From the NCBI GenBank assembly GCA_021812735.1, contig JAKAMV010000006.1:1-41645 (forward strand): a stretch of 41,645 nt of DNA, written 5' to 3'. The position numbers and the translations under genes were made by a program. Below are positions 7,776 to 17,262 of this stretch, one piece after another. The DNA is from Chloroflexota bacterium (lineage in GTDB: Bacteria > Chloroflexota > Limnocylindria > Limnocylindrales > CSP1-4). The notes beneath the pieces were generated by a model that was given only the letters and a program-made list of their open reading frames with translations, did no database searches and was not told where the DNA came from. Every line of letters starts with the position of its first letter. Within the stretch, counting starts at the first letter, position 1.

Positions 7776-9983
7776 CTACGTGACGACCCGCTGGACGTTG
7801 AGCACGTCCTTCAGCTGCTCGACGCGGCCCATCACCTTGGCGAGCTGCGCGACCGAGGCCACCTGGAGCGTCATCGTGACTTGGGCGGTGTGGTCAGGGG
7901 AGACCGACACGTTGGCCGCGAGGATGTTCACGCGCTCGCCCGCCATGGCCTGCGTGATGTCCGACAGCAGCCCCGTCCGATCGTAGGCCTCGACGAGGAT
8001 CGCGATCGGGTAGGTCTGCGCCGGCGCCGACTCCCACTCCACGTCGATGAGGCGTGTCACCTCGTGCTCGTTGAGGACGGTCGGACAGGAGCGGAGGTGG
8101 ACCGTGATGCCCTTGCCGCGGGTGATGAAGCCCTGGATCGGGTCGCCCGGGATCGGGTGGCAGCACTTGGCGAACCGGACGAGGAGGTCCCCCACCCCCT
8201 TGACGCGCACCCCGCCGGTGCGGGCGGGCTGCGGGGCGGCGACCGTCGGCAGCGTTGCCTGGCCGTCGTCGAGGACGCCGAGGCGGGCGACAACTCGTTG
8301 CGCGGAGACCGCGCCGTAGCCGATAGCAGCGTAGAGGTCGTCGGTCGTCTTCAGTCCACAACTCCGGGCCACGCCGGCGACCCGGTCAGGGCCCATGTCC
8401 TCGGCGCTCGAGGGCGCGACGCGGCGGAGCTCGCGGTCGAGCGCCTCGCGGCCGCGGACGATGTTCTCCGCGCGGTCCTCCTTCTTGAACCACTGCCGGA
8501 TCTTCTCCCGGGCGTGCGAGGTCCGGACGATGTGGAGCCAGTCACGCGACGGCCCGTACACTTCCGGACTGGTCACGATCTCGACCAGGTCGCCCTGCTG
8601 GAGACGAACATCCAGCGGCGTGGGCACGCCGTTGACGAGGGCAGCGACGCAGCTGTGCCCGACATCTGTGTGGATCCGGTACGCGAAGTCGAGCGGGGTG
8701 GCGCCGGCGGGGAGGGCGTCGAGCTGGCCGTTGGGGGAGCGCACGAAGACCTCGTCCTGGAAGATGTCGAGCTTGATGCCCTCGACGAACTCGGTCGCGT
8801 CGGACTCGCTCACGTCGCGCTGCCACTCCATGAGCTGGCGGAGCCAGGCGAGCTTGGCGTCGTAGTCGCGTTCGGCCGTTGTCAGCGCACCGCGACGCCC
8901 CTCGTGGTAGCGCCACTCGGCCGCGATGCCCACCTCGGACACCTGGTGCATCGCGTGGGTCCGGATCTGGATCTCGAGCGGCTTGCCGTCGAGCGCGATG
9001 ACGGCGGTGTGGAGCGACTGGTAGAGGTTGTTCTTGGGGACCGCGATGTAGTCGTCGAACTGGCCGGGGATGGGCCGCCACAGGGCGTGCACGATGCCCA
9101 GCGCCGCGTAGCAGTCGCGGATCTCGTCGACCAGGATCCGGATGGCGTAGACGTCGTAGATCTCGCCGAACTCGGCGCCCTTGCGCTGCATCTTCTTGTA
9201 GATGCTGTAGATGTGCTTGGGCCGGCCCTGGAGCTCGGCCACCAGGCCCGCCTCGGCCAGGCGCGGACGGAGCTCCTCGATGGCGCGCTCGATGTAGCTC
9301 TCGCGGCCCTTGCGCCGCGTGTCGAGCAGCTTGGCCAGCTCGCGGTAGCTCTCGGGCTCGAGCGCCTTGAAGCTGAGGTCCTCCAGCTCCCACTTGATCT
9401 GCCAGATCCCGAGCCGCTCGGCGAGGGGGGCGTAGATCTCCATCGTCTGGCGGGCGATGCGCTCCTGCTTCTCGAGCGGGAGGGCGCCCAGCGTCCGCAT
9501 GTTGTGGAGGCGGTCGGCGAGCTTGATCAGCACGACGCGAATGTCGTCCGCCATCGCGAGGAACATCTTGCGGATGTTCTCGGCCTGCTGCTGCTCGTGG
9601 CTGTGGGTGCTGAACTTGGACAGCTTGGTCACGCCGTCGACGAGGTGCGCGATCTCGGGGCCGAACCGCTCCTCCACGTCGGCGAGGCTGTACTCGGTGT
9701 CCTCCGGGACGTCGTGCAAGAGCGCCGCGGCGACGGCGACCGGGTCGATGCCGAGGTCCGCGAGGATGTGCGCCGAGGCGATCGGGTGGGTGACGTACGG
9801 CTCGCCCGAAGCGCGGACCTGCCCCGCGTGGGCCTCGAGCGCCAGGGCGAACGCAGCCTCGACGACCCCGAGGTCGGCCTGCGGGTGGTGGCTGCGGAGC
9901 GTCTCGAGAAGCTGGCGCTTCGCCACCTCGGGATCGTGGCGTGCATGCGGTCGCGGGGCGTGCGCCTGACCCTCGGCGGGCAT
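7776..9983 (-). CDS. rel: RelA/SpoT-family (p)ppGpp synthetase/hydrolase
   Basis: 735 residues, the usual length for a long RSH enzyme. Domains in order are an HD hydrolase (HDVPED at 90-95), a synthetase (YDVYAIRILVDE, PKNNLYQSLHTAV and GKPLEIQIRT), a TGS domain (DEVFVRSPNGQLDALPAGATPLDFAYRIHT), a CC/zinc-finger region (KCCHPIPGDPIQGFITRGKG) and a C-terminal ACT domain. It makes and degrades (p)ppGpp in the stringent response. The synthetase loop reads GQFDDYIA, nearer the ExDD form of RelA than the RxKD form of bifunctional enzymes, although the HD site is intact. ATG 9983 is preferred over 10064, with GAGGG about 9-10 nt upstream. Confidence 0.95.
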   Translation of the reverse strand: MPAEGQAHAPRPHARHDPEVAKRQLLETLRSHHPQADLGVVEAAFALALEAHAGQVRASGEPYVTHPIASAHILADLGIDPVAVAAALLHDVPEDTEYSLADVEERFGPEIAHLVDGVTKLSKFSTHSHEQQQAENIRKMFLAMADDIRVVLIKLADRLHNMRTLGALPLEKQERIARQTMEIYAPLAERLGIWQIKWELEDLSFKALEPESYRELAKLLDTRRKGRESYIERAIEELRPRLAEAGLVAELQGRPKHIYSIYKKMQRKGAEFGEIYDVYAIRILVDEIRDCYAALGIVHALWRPIPGQFDDYIAVPKNNLYQSLHTAVIALDGKPLEIQIRTHAMHQVSEVGIAAEWRYHEGRRGALTTAERDYDAKLAWLRQLMEWQRDVSESDATEFVEGIKLDIFQDEVFVRSPNGQLDALPAGATPLDFAYRIHTDVGHSCVAALVNGVPTPLDVRLQQGDLVEIVTSPEVYGPSRDWLHIVRTSHAREKIRQWFKKEDRAENIVRGREALDRELRRVAPSSAEDMGPDRVAGVARSCGLKTTDDLYAAIGYGAVSAQRVVARLGVLDDGQATLPTVAAPQPARTGGVRVKGVGDLLVRFAKCCHPIPGDPIQGFITRGKGITVHLRSCPTVLNEHEVTRLIDVEWESAPAQTYPIAILVEAYDRTGLLSDITQAMAGERVNILAANVSVSPDHTAQVTMTLQVASVAQLAKVMGRVEQLKDVLNVQRVVT

Positions 9984-10102
9984 GACCGGGCCGCCCTCGC
10001 GCGAGCCGCGGCGCGCCCGCCAACCCGGAACGCCATCACCTGGCAAGGAGCCCCTCCGGCGCATCTCGGCCTCGACGCGCGTGCACTCGCGCCAGCGCCA
10101 GT

Positions 10103-13100
10103 ATGGGTCCTCCGTGCCAGACCATTCGACGCGCCGCGATCCGGTCCTTTAGAGTCCAGTGGGTGTCAGGGGAATCCTCAGCAGGACTGGACACGCGTCA
10201 GCCGCCCGCGGCGCAGGGGGCTCAGATCCGCCCTCCGGTAGAGCCGCGGACAGCGGCCCTTCCGTTTGACGACCCACTGTTCGCGTGGGAGCAGTTCGAG
10301 TCCCTGTGCCGCGACCTGCTGACGAGCGTGCATGGCGCGCCGGCGCGTCGGAATGGCACCAGCGGGCAGCGCCAGCACGGCGTCGATGTGTATGCCCTGT
10401 TGCCGGACGGCCGCTGCGTCGCGTGCCAGTCGCGACGCGAGACGAGGATCGCGCAGGGCGAGCTGGCCGCAGCCGTCGACGACTTCCTCCGGGGTCCGTG
10501 GGCAGCTCGGTCGGCGGCGTTCGTGTTCGCAACGACGGCCTCCCTTCGCCGAACCGAGTTGGCGGAGGAGCTCGCCGAACAGACGATGCGCGCCGCGGCA
10601 AGCGGGGTCGACCTCCACTGCTGGGATGGCGAGACCATCGCCGCCCTGCTTCGCACCCGGCCCGCCATCGTCGAGACCTACTTCGGTGCCGAGTGGCGCG
10701 GAGCGTTCTGCGCGGTGGACGATCGCCTCGAGAGGCCCCTCTCGCCCCTGGTGCTCGCCGGGATGACCCGCGACGAGGTTGAGCCGCGCCCGTGGCTCTC
10801 GTCGCTGGTCGACGGGTTCATCGCGGACCAGGCATCGGGCTACGTCGTCATCGAGGGCCTGCCCGGGTCTGGGAAGACGACGTTTCTCGCATCCTTGGCG
10901 GACGAGCGGTCGTGGCCCTTCCACACTGTGCAGTGGGGCGTGACAGGCGAGGCAGCCACCCGTGCCGCCCTTCGGAGCCTCGCCGACTCGATCTGCCAGT
11001 CGCGCCCCGAGCTCCGCGACCTCCGCCCCTCCGCCGAGTTCGCCGGCGACTGGCCCGTCGCGTTCAATGGGCTCCTTCGAGGGGCATCCGATCGCCTCGG
11101 ACCGGGCGAACGGCTCGTGCTGGCCATCGACGCGCTGCCCGTAGATGACGTCATCGCCGGCGGGGCCACGCTGGGCTTGCCGTCACGCCTGCCGCGCGGC
11201 GTCTTCATCGTGGCCAGCCAGCTTCCGGGTCGGACGGTGTTCGGCGACGACGAGAAGCGGCTCGTGGTCGTCCTCGAACGGGAGCGTGCCCTGGTCGACG
11301 CCGACCTCGCGCAGTTCGCGCAGCGTAAGCTCGCCGAGGCAGAGGGCCGACGACAAGGCCGCGACGCGGACGTGTCCGGCGTCGTCCGGGAGGTCGTCTC
11401 CCGGGCAGATGGTGATTGGCTCTACCTCAGGTACGTCCTCGAGGACCTCGCCGCGGGTGGGCCGACGGGCGAGGCGGCGCCGAGCGGTCTGGATCAGTAC
11501 TACCTGAACCACTGGCACCGAGCAGAGATGGCAGACCCGGCTGTGTTCCGCGAGATGCTCCTGCCCGCTATGGCGGTTCTGACCGCCGCGCAGGAGCCCC
11601 TGTCGCTGAGGACGATTGCCGCGTTCGCTGGCGTGGAGCCGACACCAGTCGACCGGTCGGCGTCATGGCGGTACCTGCACCGCTTCCTCCGGGAGACCGA
11701 CGATCCCGAGCCGCGATACGCGTTTCATCACGACAGCCATCGCGTCTTCCTGCGATCGAGCGAACCCGGAGCGGCAGCGGGCTCTCGGCAACTGTCGAGT
11801 GACGTCAGTCTCCGGCGCAGGCTGGCACGAGCGACGCTGCTCGGCGACGCCATGATCTCGGACGCCCTGGCTGAGGCAGCCGGCGGCTTCGCCCGTCTGC
11901 CAGAACTGGCTGAGCTGCGAGCGCGGTTCGACGGGTATGGGCTCCGGCACTTCGGCACCCACCTGCGCCGCGCGGGCCGGGCGGAGCAGCTGCGCCGGCT
12001 CGTGTCGTCTGGCGACGCCGACCGCGCCGCAGGCAGCAGCGGCAACAGGTGGTATGACATCCAGGCCGCCGAGGCGAGCTGGGCCACCTACGCACGCGAC
12101 GTCGACCTGGCGACCGAGGGCCGGGGTGACGCCCCCACATCCATCCTGCCGGCTGCGCTCATCCGCTCCTCCCTGCGCAGCCTGGCGGCGGGATATGCCC
12201 CGGACCTGGTGGCCTACGCTGCCGAGTCCGGTGCCTGGAGCCCGGCAAAGTGCCTCGATGCGGCCCTCGCCATCCCCGGCAGACGGATGCGGGTCGAGGC
12301 GCTGGAACGCATCCTCCCGTTCCTCCCAGTCGAACTCCGTGCCATCGCGTCCGATGCCACAGACGCAGCGCTGGCCGAAGGCGCCGCCGGCCGGTCGGCC
12401 GCCGACCGGACCAGGGCCGGCGGAGGCGTGCGGCCGCATGCGGGGCATCCCGGGCGTCGCCGGGCGGCCAACGAGGCCGCCGACGCCCTGCGAACCGCGC
12501 GGGGTCAGCCTCCTTCCTCTGCGGCCGTGGATCGGTTCCTCGCTGCCCTACGGCACCTTGGCACCGACGAGGTATCGGCGCTCCTCCGCGAGGCTGCGCC
12601 GCACCTGCCACCGACCGCCGTCATGGCTGCCCTCCAGACCGCCTCGCGCGTCAACGACAGCCCCTCGCGAGCTCGAGTTCTGCTCGGGTGCCTCCCCTTC
12701 GTGGACGATGCGCGCAGGGGGCGGATCGTGTCGACGCTGGTCGGCCTTGTCGGCGAGGCTGCTGACGCGCCGGATCTGCCGTTGCTCGCAGGCGCGACGG
12801 CAGCCTGGATCACCGACACCCCGACGCTTGGGAGTCTCGCCGAGGCGGTCGGCGGGATCGACAACGAGGCAGATCGACGCAGCGCGCGGCTGTCGATGCT
12901 CGGGCAGGCGTCACCCTCGTTGCTTGGCAACATCCCCATCACCTCGTTCGCGACCTCGGAACGCGACACCGACATTGCGCTGGCCTATCTGAGGACAACG
13001 GGCGTCTGCGAGCCGATCCCGACGACTCTGCCCAGACCGCTTCGCTTCATGGCGCACACCGAGCGTGTCAGGCAACAGGCGACCGCGCCCTCCGAAGGCG

Positions 13101-14197
13101 AGATCGCACGCCTGTTTGAGGACGCACGGGCGCAGAGAGCCGTTCATGCCGCGATCGGGCTCGCTGGCCTCGCACCACGGCTCGATCACGAATGGCGGAC
13201 CAGGTTCGGGCGGTGGATCGCCGACGCTGATGACGACACGAGGCCGGCCGCCCTCCAGGTCTTCGCGGAGTCGTGCCCCGGGGAGACCCTCGAGGCGCTC
13301 GACGCGCGACCGGGAACCGTCGGCGAGGCTGCGATGGGCCGAATCCTGTGTGGGGCGGCGCGCGGCGGGTTGGAGGCCGCTGAGGTGCTGAGGCGTGCGC
13401 TGGAACTGCGGGACGAGAGAGCGCGGGCTCAGGTGCTCATCTGCCTCGCCGGCACAACCGAGCGCGACCTCCTCTCGCGACTCGATTCCGCCGCTGACGG
13501 GCTGGCGGATCGCGACCTTGGCTCCAGCGTCCATGCGGCTCTCGTCCGTTCGGTGCCACGGCAGTGGCTGGACCGGGAGCTCGGGCGATGCGAGGGCACC
13601 GGCGACCAGGTCATCCGGAGCCGGTTCGTGCGCGCGCTCGTCTCCCGTCAGCCCGTCCCCCAGCCGGAGCGCATCGCTGCTCTCGTCGAGACGCTCGAGC
13701 CGGCGGACAGACGCGACGCATTCGCGGAGCTCCTCCGCCACTTGCCGGCAGAGCAGGGAGCCACGCTCCTCCTGGCATGCGAGTGGGCCAAGGAGGACCT
13801 CTCTGTCGTGGTGGAGGCCCTCCCCCGTGGCGTGCCCGAGGCGCTCGCAAAGCAGATCTGGGCACTCGCGGATGTGCTCGAGCCTCGTTGGCGACGGCGA
13901 GTCCAGCTGTCGCTGGCCCGGGACCTGCGAAGCGTGGACAGGGAAGCGCTCCACCGACGCGTGGCAGAAGAGGCGATGCGAGACGATGACCTTGCGCCCC
14001 TGCTGCTCGGCTGGCCCTCCTTCACGAGGTCCGCCTGGTTGCCTTGGTGGGGCGGCCTGCCATCGCGTTCGACGTCGACGAGGGACGTGCTGCTCGATGA
14101 GCTCGGCGCCCTCATCGGCGTCCTCTCCTCTGATGACGCAGCCTCGGCATGCGTGATCGCCGACGCGGTTATCGATGTCGGCGCCTGGTGGCCTTAG
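10103..14197 (+). CDS. STAND-like NTPase with N-terminal Mrr-like domain (Avs-like defence protein)
   Basis: Up to 1364 residues. Residues about 58-195 resemble an Mrr-type nuclease (FAWEQFESLCRDLL, QHGVDVYALLPDGRCVACQSRRE) with D95 and Q109, but arginine at 111 where the catalytic lysine normally stands. A P-loop GLPGSGKTT lies at 252-260 and a Walker B-like LVLAIDALPVDD near 339. The remaining roughly 900 residues are helical, probably repeat-like. Nuclease plus STAND NTPase plus long sensor is the layout of Avs proteins that detect phage proteins. It is convergent with the Type I restriction genes (44 bp). The start is uncertain; GTG 10163 is an alternative. Residues about 765-795 look like low-complexity linker. 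Confidence 0.75.
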   Translation: MGPPCQTIRRAAIRSFRVQWVSGESSAGLDTRQPPAAQGAQIRPPVEPRTAALPFDDPLFAWEQFESLCRDLLTSVHGAPARRNGTSGQRQHGVDVYALLPDGRCVACQSRRETRIAQGELAAAVDDFLRGPWAARSAAFVFATTASLRRTELAEELAEQTMRAAASGVDLHCWDGETIAALLRTRPAIVETYFGAEWRGAFCAVDDRLERPLSPLVLAGMTRDEVEPRPWLSSLVDGFIADQASGYVVIEGLPGSGKTTFLASLADERSWPFHTVQWGVTGEAATRAALRSLADSICQSRPELRDLRPSAEFAGDWPVAFNGLLRGASDRLGPGERLVLAIDALPVDDVIAGGATLGLPSRLPRGVFIVASQLPGRTVFGDDEKRLVVVLERERALVDADLAQFAQRKLAEAEGRRQGRDADVSGVVREVVSRADGDWLYLRYVLEDLAAGGPTGEAAPSGLDQYYLNHWHRAEMADPAVFREMLLPAMAVLTAAQEPLSLRTIAAFAGVEPTPVDRSASWRYLHRFLRETDDPEPRYAFHHDSHRVFLRSSEPGAAAGSRQLSSDVSLRRRLARATLLGDAMISDALAEAAGGFARLPELAELRARFDGYGLRHFGTHLRRAGRAEQLRRLVSSGDADRAAGSSGNRWYDIQAAEASWATYARDVDLATEGRGDAPTSILPAALIRSSLRSLAAGYAPDLVAYAAESGAWSPAKCLDAALAIPGRRMRVEALERILPFLPVELRAIASDATDAALAEGAAGRSAADRTRAGGGVRPHAGHPGRRRAANEAADALRTARGQPPSSAAVDRFLAALRHLGTDEVSALLREAAPHLPPTAVMAALQTASRVNDSPSRARVLLGCLPFVDDARRGRIVSTLVGLVGEAADAPDLPLLAGATAAWITDTPTLGSLAEAVGGIDNEADRRSARLSMLGQASPSLLGNIPITSFATSERDTDIALAYLRTTGVCEPIPTTLPRPLRFMAHTERVRQQATAPSEGEIARLFEDARAQRAVHAAIGLAGLAPRLDHEWRTRFGRWIADADDDTRPAALQVFAESCPGETLEALDARPGTVGEAAMGRILCGAARGGLEAAEVLRRALELRDERARAQVLICLAGTTERDLLSRLDSAADGLADRDLGSSVHAALVRSVPRQWLDRELGRCEGTGDQVIRSRFVRALVSRQPVPQPERIAALVETLEPADRRDAFAELLRHLPAEQGATLLLACEWAKEDLSVVVEALPRGVPEALAKQIWALADVLEPRWRRRVQLSLARDLRSVDREALHRRVAEEAMRDDDLAPLLLGWPSFTRSAWLPWWGGLPSRSTSTRDVLLDELGALIGVLSSDDAASACVIADAVIDVGAWWP

Positions 14198-14241
14198 GCC
14201 GTGCGATGGCGTCGGCATCCGCCGACCCGGTCGCACGCGGG

Positions 14242-17200
14242 CTAATCGTCTCCGAGCCCGGCGTAGCGATCGACGTGCTCGACGAGTCTGGCGAGGGCGA
14301 GCCGCTTCTTCGCGCCGTGGGCTCCCTCGGGCGCGAAACGCGAGGCGGGGGGCAGGATGCGGGTGATCGCGGTGCCGGCAGCCTGTACGCCGCCGGCACG
14401 GAACGCCCGCGCCACGAAATCCCGAGTCTCGTCCGGGCGCAGGCCCTCCTCGGCGATGATCCGGTCGAGGTCGGCTGCGCGTCTCGCGGCGACGTGGGCC
14501 TTCCACGCCTCGTCGACGTCCGCGGTGGCGGACACGCTGTCCACGAAGTCCTCGATCAGCTCCTTCTTGTCGCGCAGCGACGGGGAGGCGTCGATCGCCC
14601 GCGTGATCTCGGCACGGATTTGCGGGTCTCGGCGGCTGTCGTCCCGCCGCTTCTGCACCATGAGCAGGATGTAGTCGACGTTGATCTCGACTTGCTTGAC
14701 GAGCTCGATCTCGAACACCACATCGTCGTTGATGCGCTCACGGTCGGCGATCTGCTCCCTGCGGAACTCCGCGTACAGGTCGAGGTACACCGAGCGGTAG
14801 TCCTGCGACTCGCGCTCGGACAGGATCTCGCTGCCAGCGAAGTCGTCGAATGACGCCAGGATGTTCTCGAGCCGCAGGATGGCGCCGAACAGGGTGATGA
14901 AGTCCCTCTGCGCCTGCTCTCCGGCGATCCGCTCGCCCAGCGGGAACCGGGCAAGCAGCTCGGCCACCCTCTCGGCGTAGTCCGCGTAGTAGTCGCCGTA
15001 CGGGCGCAGCAGCACGATGCCCCGTGCCTCCCTGTTGCCGAACAGGGCGATCGCGTCGTTGGTCTCCTGCTCGAGGTCGCGGAAGCTGACGATGTTTCCG
15101 TACGTCTTCACCGAGTTGAGGATCCGGTTCGTGCGCGAGAACGCCTGGATCAGCCCGTGGGCTCGCAGGCGCTTGTCGACCCACAGCGTGTTCAGTGCGC
15201 GGGCGTCGAAGCCGGTCAGCAGCATGTTGACGACGATCACGACATCCAGCTCGCGGTCCTTCAGCCGCCTCGAGATGTCGGTGTAGTAGCCGTCGAAGCC
15301 GTCGGACGACGTGTCCCAGCGCGTCCCGAACATCCGGTTGAAGTCGCCGATCGCCTCGTCGAGGAAGTCCCGCGACGGGGCGTCGAGCGCCTCGACGTCG
15401 AAGCTCTCGTCCTCGATCCACGCGCCGTCCGCCGCCTCGTTCGGGGCGAACGAGTAGACGAGCCCGACCTTGAGGCGCTGCTCCGGCGGCAGGTGCTCCT
15501 GTGCCGCGGCGAAGGCCGTGTAGTAGCGCTTCGCCGCGTCGATCGAGGCAGTGGCGAACAGCGAGTTGAAGCCGTGGACGCGCCGGTCCCCGAGCGCGTA
15601 CCGCTCGCTCCGGCGGGTCTTCTGGTCGAAGTGCCCGAGGATGTACCCGACCACTTGCCGGACGCGCTCGGGGTCGAGCAGCGCCCGCTCCGTGTCGATG
15701 GCGGCCACCTGCATGTCGGGGATCACCGCGGGTGCCCGGATCGTGTTGACGTAGTCGATGCGGAACGGCAGGACGTTCCGGTCGCTGATCGCGTCGACGA
15801 TCGTGTACGCATGCAGCCGGTCGCCGAACGCCTGCTCGGTGGTCTTGAGCGTGGGGTTCCCGCCAGCGGAAGCGTTCTCGGCGAAGATCGGCGTCCCGGT
15901 GAACCCGAACAGGTTGTACCGCCGAAACGCCCTTGTGATGGCCCTGTGCATCTCCCCGAACTGCGAGCGGTGGCACTCGTCGAAGATCAGGACGACGTGC
16001 TGCTCGTAGATCGGGTGGTCCTTCCGCGACGCGACGAGCCGCGCCAGCTTCTGGATCGTCGTGATGACGATGCGCCGCTCCGGGTCCGCCAGGTGCGCCG
16101 CCAGTCTGGCCGTGGAGGTCGAGGCGTTCGCAGCGCCCTTCTCGAAGCGGTCGTACTCCTGCTTGGTCTGCCAGTCGAGGTCCTTTCGGTCGACGACGAA
16201 CAGCACCTTGTCCACGCCGCCCAGACGCGTCGCGAGCTGCGCCGTCTTGAACGAGGTCAGGGTCTTGCCCGAGCCAGTGGTGTGCCAGACGTAGCCGCCG
16301 GCCCGGATCGTGCCGAGCTGGCGGTAGTTCGTCGCCACGGCGATCCGCGACAGGATCCGCTCGGTCGCCGCGATCTGGTAGGGGCGCATCACCAGGAGCA
16401 CGCGGTCCACAGTCAGGACGCAGTAGCGTGTGAGGATCGAGAGCAGCGTGTGCTTTGCGAAGAACGTCTGGGTGAAGCCGACCAGGTCCTGGATCGGCCT
16501 GTTCGCAGCGTCGGCCCACCAGGAGGTGAACTCGAAGGAGTCGCTGCGGGCACGCCTGCGGGCTGCACCCTCGTCGACCCGGTCGCGCCTCGTCGAGTTC
16601 GAGTAGTACTTCGTGAGCGTGCCGTTGCTGATCACGAAGACCTGCACGTAGTCGAACAGCGCTGTGCCGGCCCAGAACGAGTCACGCTGGTAGCGGTCGA
16701 TTTGGTTGAACGCCTCGCGGATCGAGACGCCGCGGCGCTTGAGCTCGACGTGGACGAGCGGCAGCCCGTTGACCAGGACGGTGACGTCGTAGCGCGTCGC
16801 GTGCCGGACGCCCTGGTCGGGGCCGACCTCGTACTGGTTGATGACCTGCAGGCGGTTGTTGTGGATGTCCTGCTTGTCGATCAGCGCAATGTTCTTGGTC
16901 GACCCGTCATCGCGCCGGAACGCGTGGACGTGGTTCTCCTGGATGCGCACCGTCTTGTCGATGGCCCGGTCGTTCGCGGGGGCGATGTACTCGGCGAGCA
17001 GCCGGCCCCACTCGGCGTCCGAGAGCACGACCCGGTTCAGCGACTCGAGCTGGACCCGTAGGTTTGCGGTCAGATCGGCACCGCTTCGGACGGAGACGTA
17101 CTCGTACGCCTGGCTCCGGAGCAGCGAGATGAACTCGCGCTCGAGGTCCGCCTCGGACTGGTAGGCGCTCGTGCCGTCCGCCGCACGGCTGAACTGGGCG

Positions 17201-17262
17201 ACGACGGTGCCTTCTGCCGAGACGGCGATCGGCTCGTAGCGGGAGCCGGCCGGCCCGATCAC
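14242..17262 (-). CDS. hsdR: Type I restriction enzyme R subunit
   Basis: 1006 residues from GTG 17262, a normal length for HsdR. The N-terminal PD-(D/E)xK nuclease shows RYDVTVLVNGLPLVHVELKRRG (D159, E173, K175). The SF2 translocase follows with TTGSGKT at 328-334, DECH at 428-431, GFTGTPIF and later the motif VI segment QAFSRTNRILN. The helical C-terminus contacts the methylase. The gene cleaves unmodified DNA after translocation when assembled with the M and S parts. The GTG overlaps the stop of the M-S fusion gene (GTGA), so the two form a tight operon. A longer open frame upstream is a shadow of hsdM-hsdS. Confidence 0.95.
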   Translation of the reverse strand: MIGPAGSRYEPIAVSAEGTVVAQFSRAADGTSAYQSEADLEREFISLLRSQAYEYVSVRSGADLTANLRVQLESLNRVVLSDAEWGRLLAEYIAPANDRAIDKTVRIQENHVHAFRRDDGSTKNIALIDKQDIHNNRLQVINQYEVGPDQGVRHATRYDVTVLVNGLPLVHVELKRRGVSIREAFNQIDRYQRDSFWAGTALFDYVQVFVISNGTLTKYYSNSTRRDRVDEGAARRRARSDSFEFTSWWADAANRPIQDLVGFTQTFFAKHTLLSILTRYCVLTVDRVLLVMRPYQIAATERILSRIAVATNYRQLGTIRAGGYVWHTTGSGKTLTSFKTAQLATRLGGVDKVLFVVDRKDLDWQTKQEYDRFEKGAANASTSTARLAAHLADPERRIVITTIQKLARLVASRKDHPIYEQHVVLIFDECHRSQFGEMHRAITRAFRRYNLFGFTGTPIFAENASAGGNPTLKTTEQAFGDRLHAYTIVDAISDRNVLPFRIDYVNTIRAPAVIPDMQVAAIDTERALLDPERVRQVVGYILGHFDQKTRRSERYALGDRRVHGFNSLFATASIDAAKRYYTAFAAAQEHLPPEQRLKVGLVYSFAPNEAADGAWIEDESFDVEALDAPSRDFLDEAIGDFNRMFGTRWDTSSDGFDGYYTDISRRLKDRELDVVIVVNMLLTGFDARALNTLWVDKRLRAHGLIQAFSRTNRILNSVKTYGNIVSFRDLEQETNDAIALFGNREARGIVLLRPYGDYYADYAERVAELLARFPLGERIAGEQAQRDFITLFGAILRLENILASFDDFAGSEILSERESQDYRSVYLDLYAEFRREQIADRERINDDVVFEIELVKQVEINVDYILLMVQKRRDDSRRDPQIRAEITRAIDASPSLRDKKELIEDFVDSVSATADVDEAWKAHVAARRAADLDRIIAEEGLRPDETRDFVARAFRAGGVQAAGTAITRILPPASRFAPEGAHGAKKRLALARLVEHVDRYAGLGDD

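Noticed and set aside
12370..12480. Possible double frameshift in the STAND gene
   Set aside because: The Gly/Arg-rich stretch is flanked by good coding in the same frame, and the other frames are not better, so a linker is simpler.
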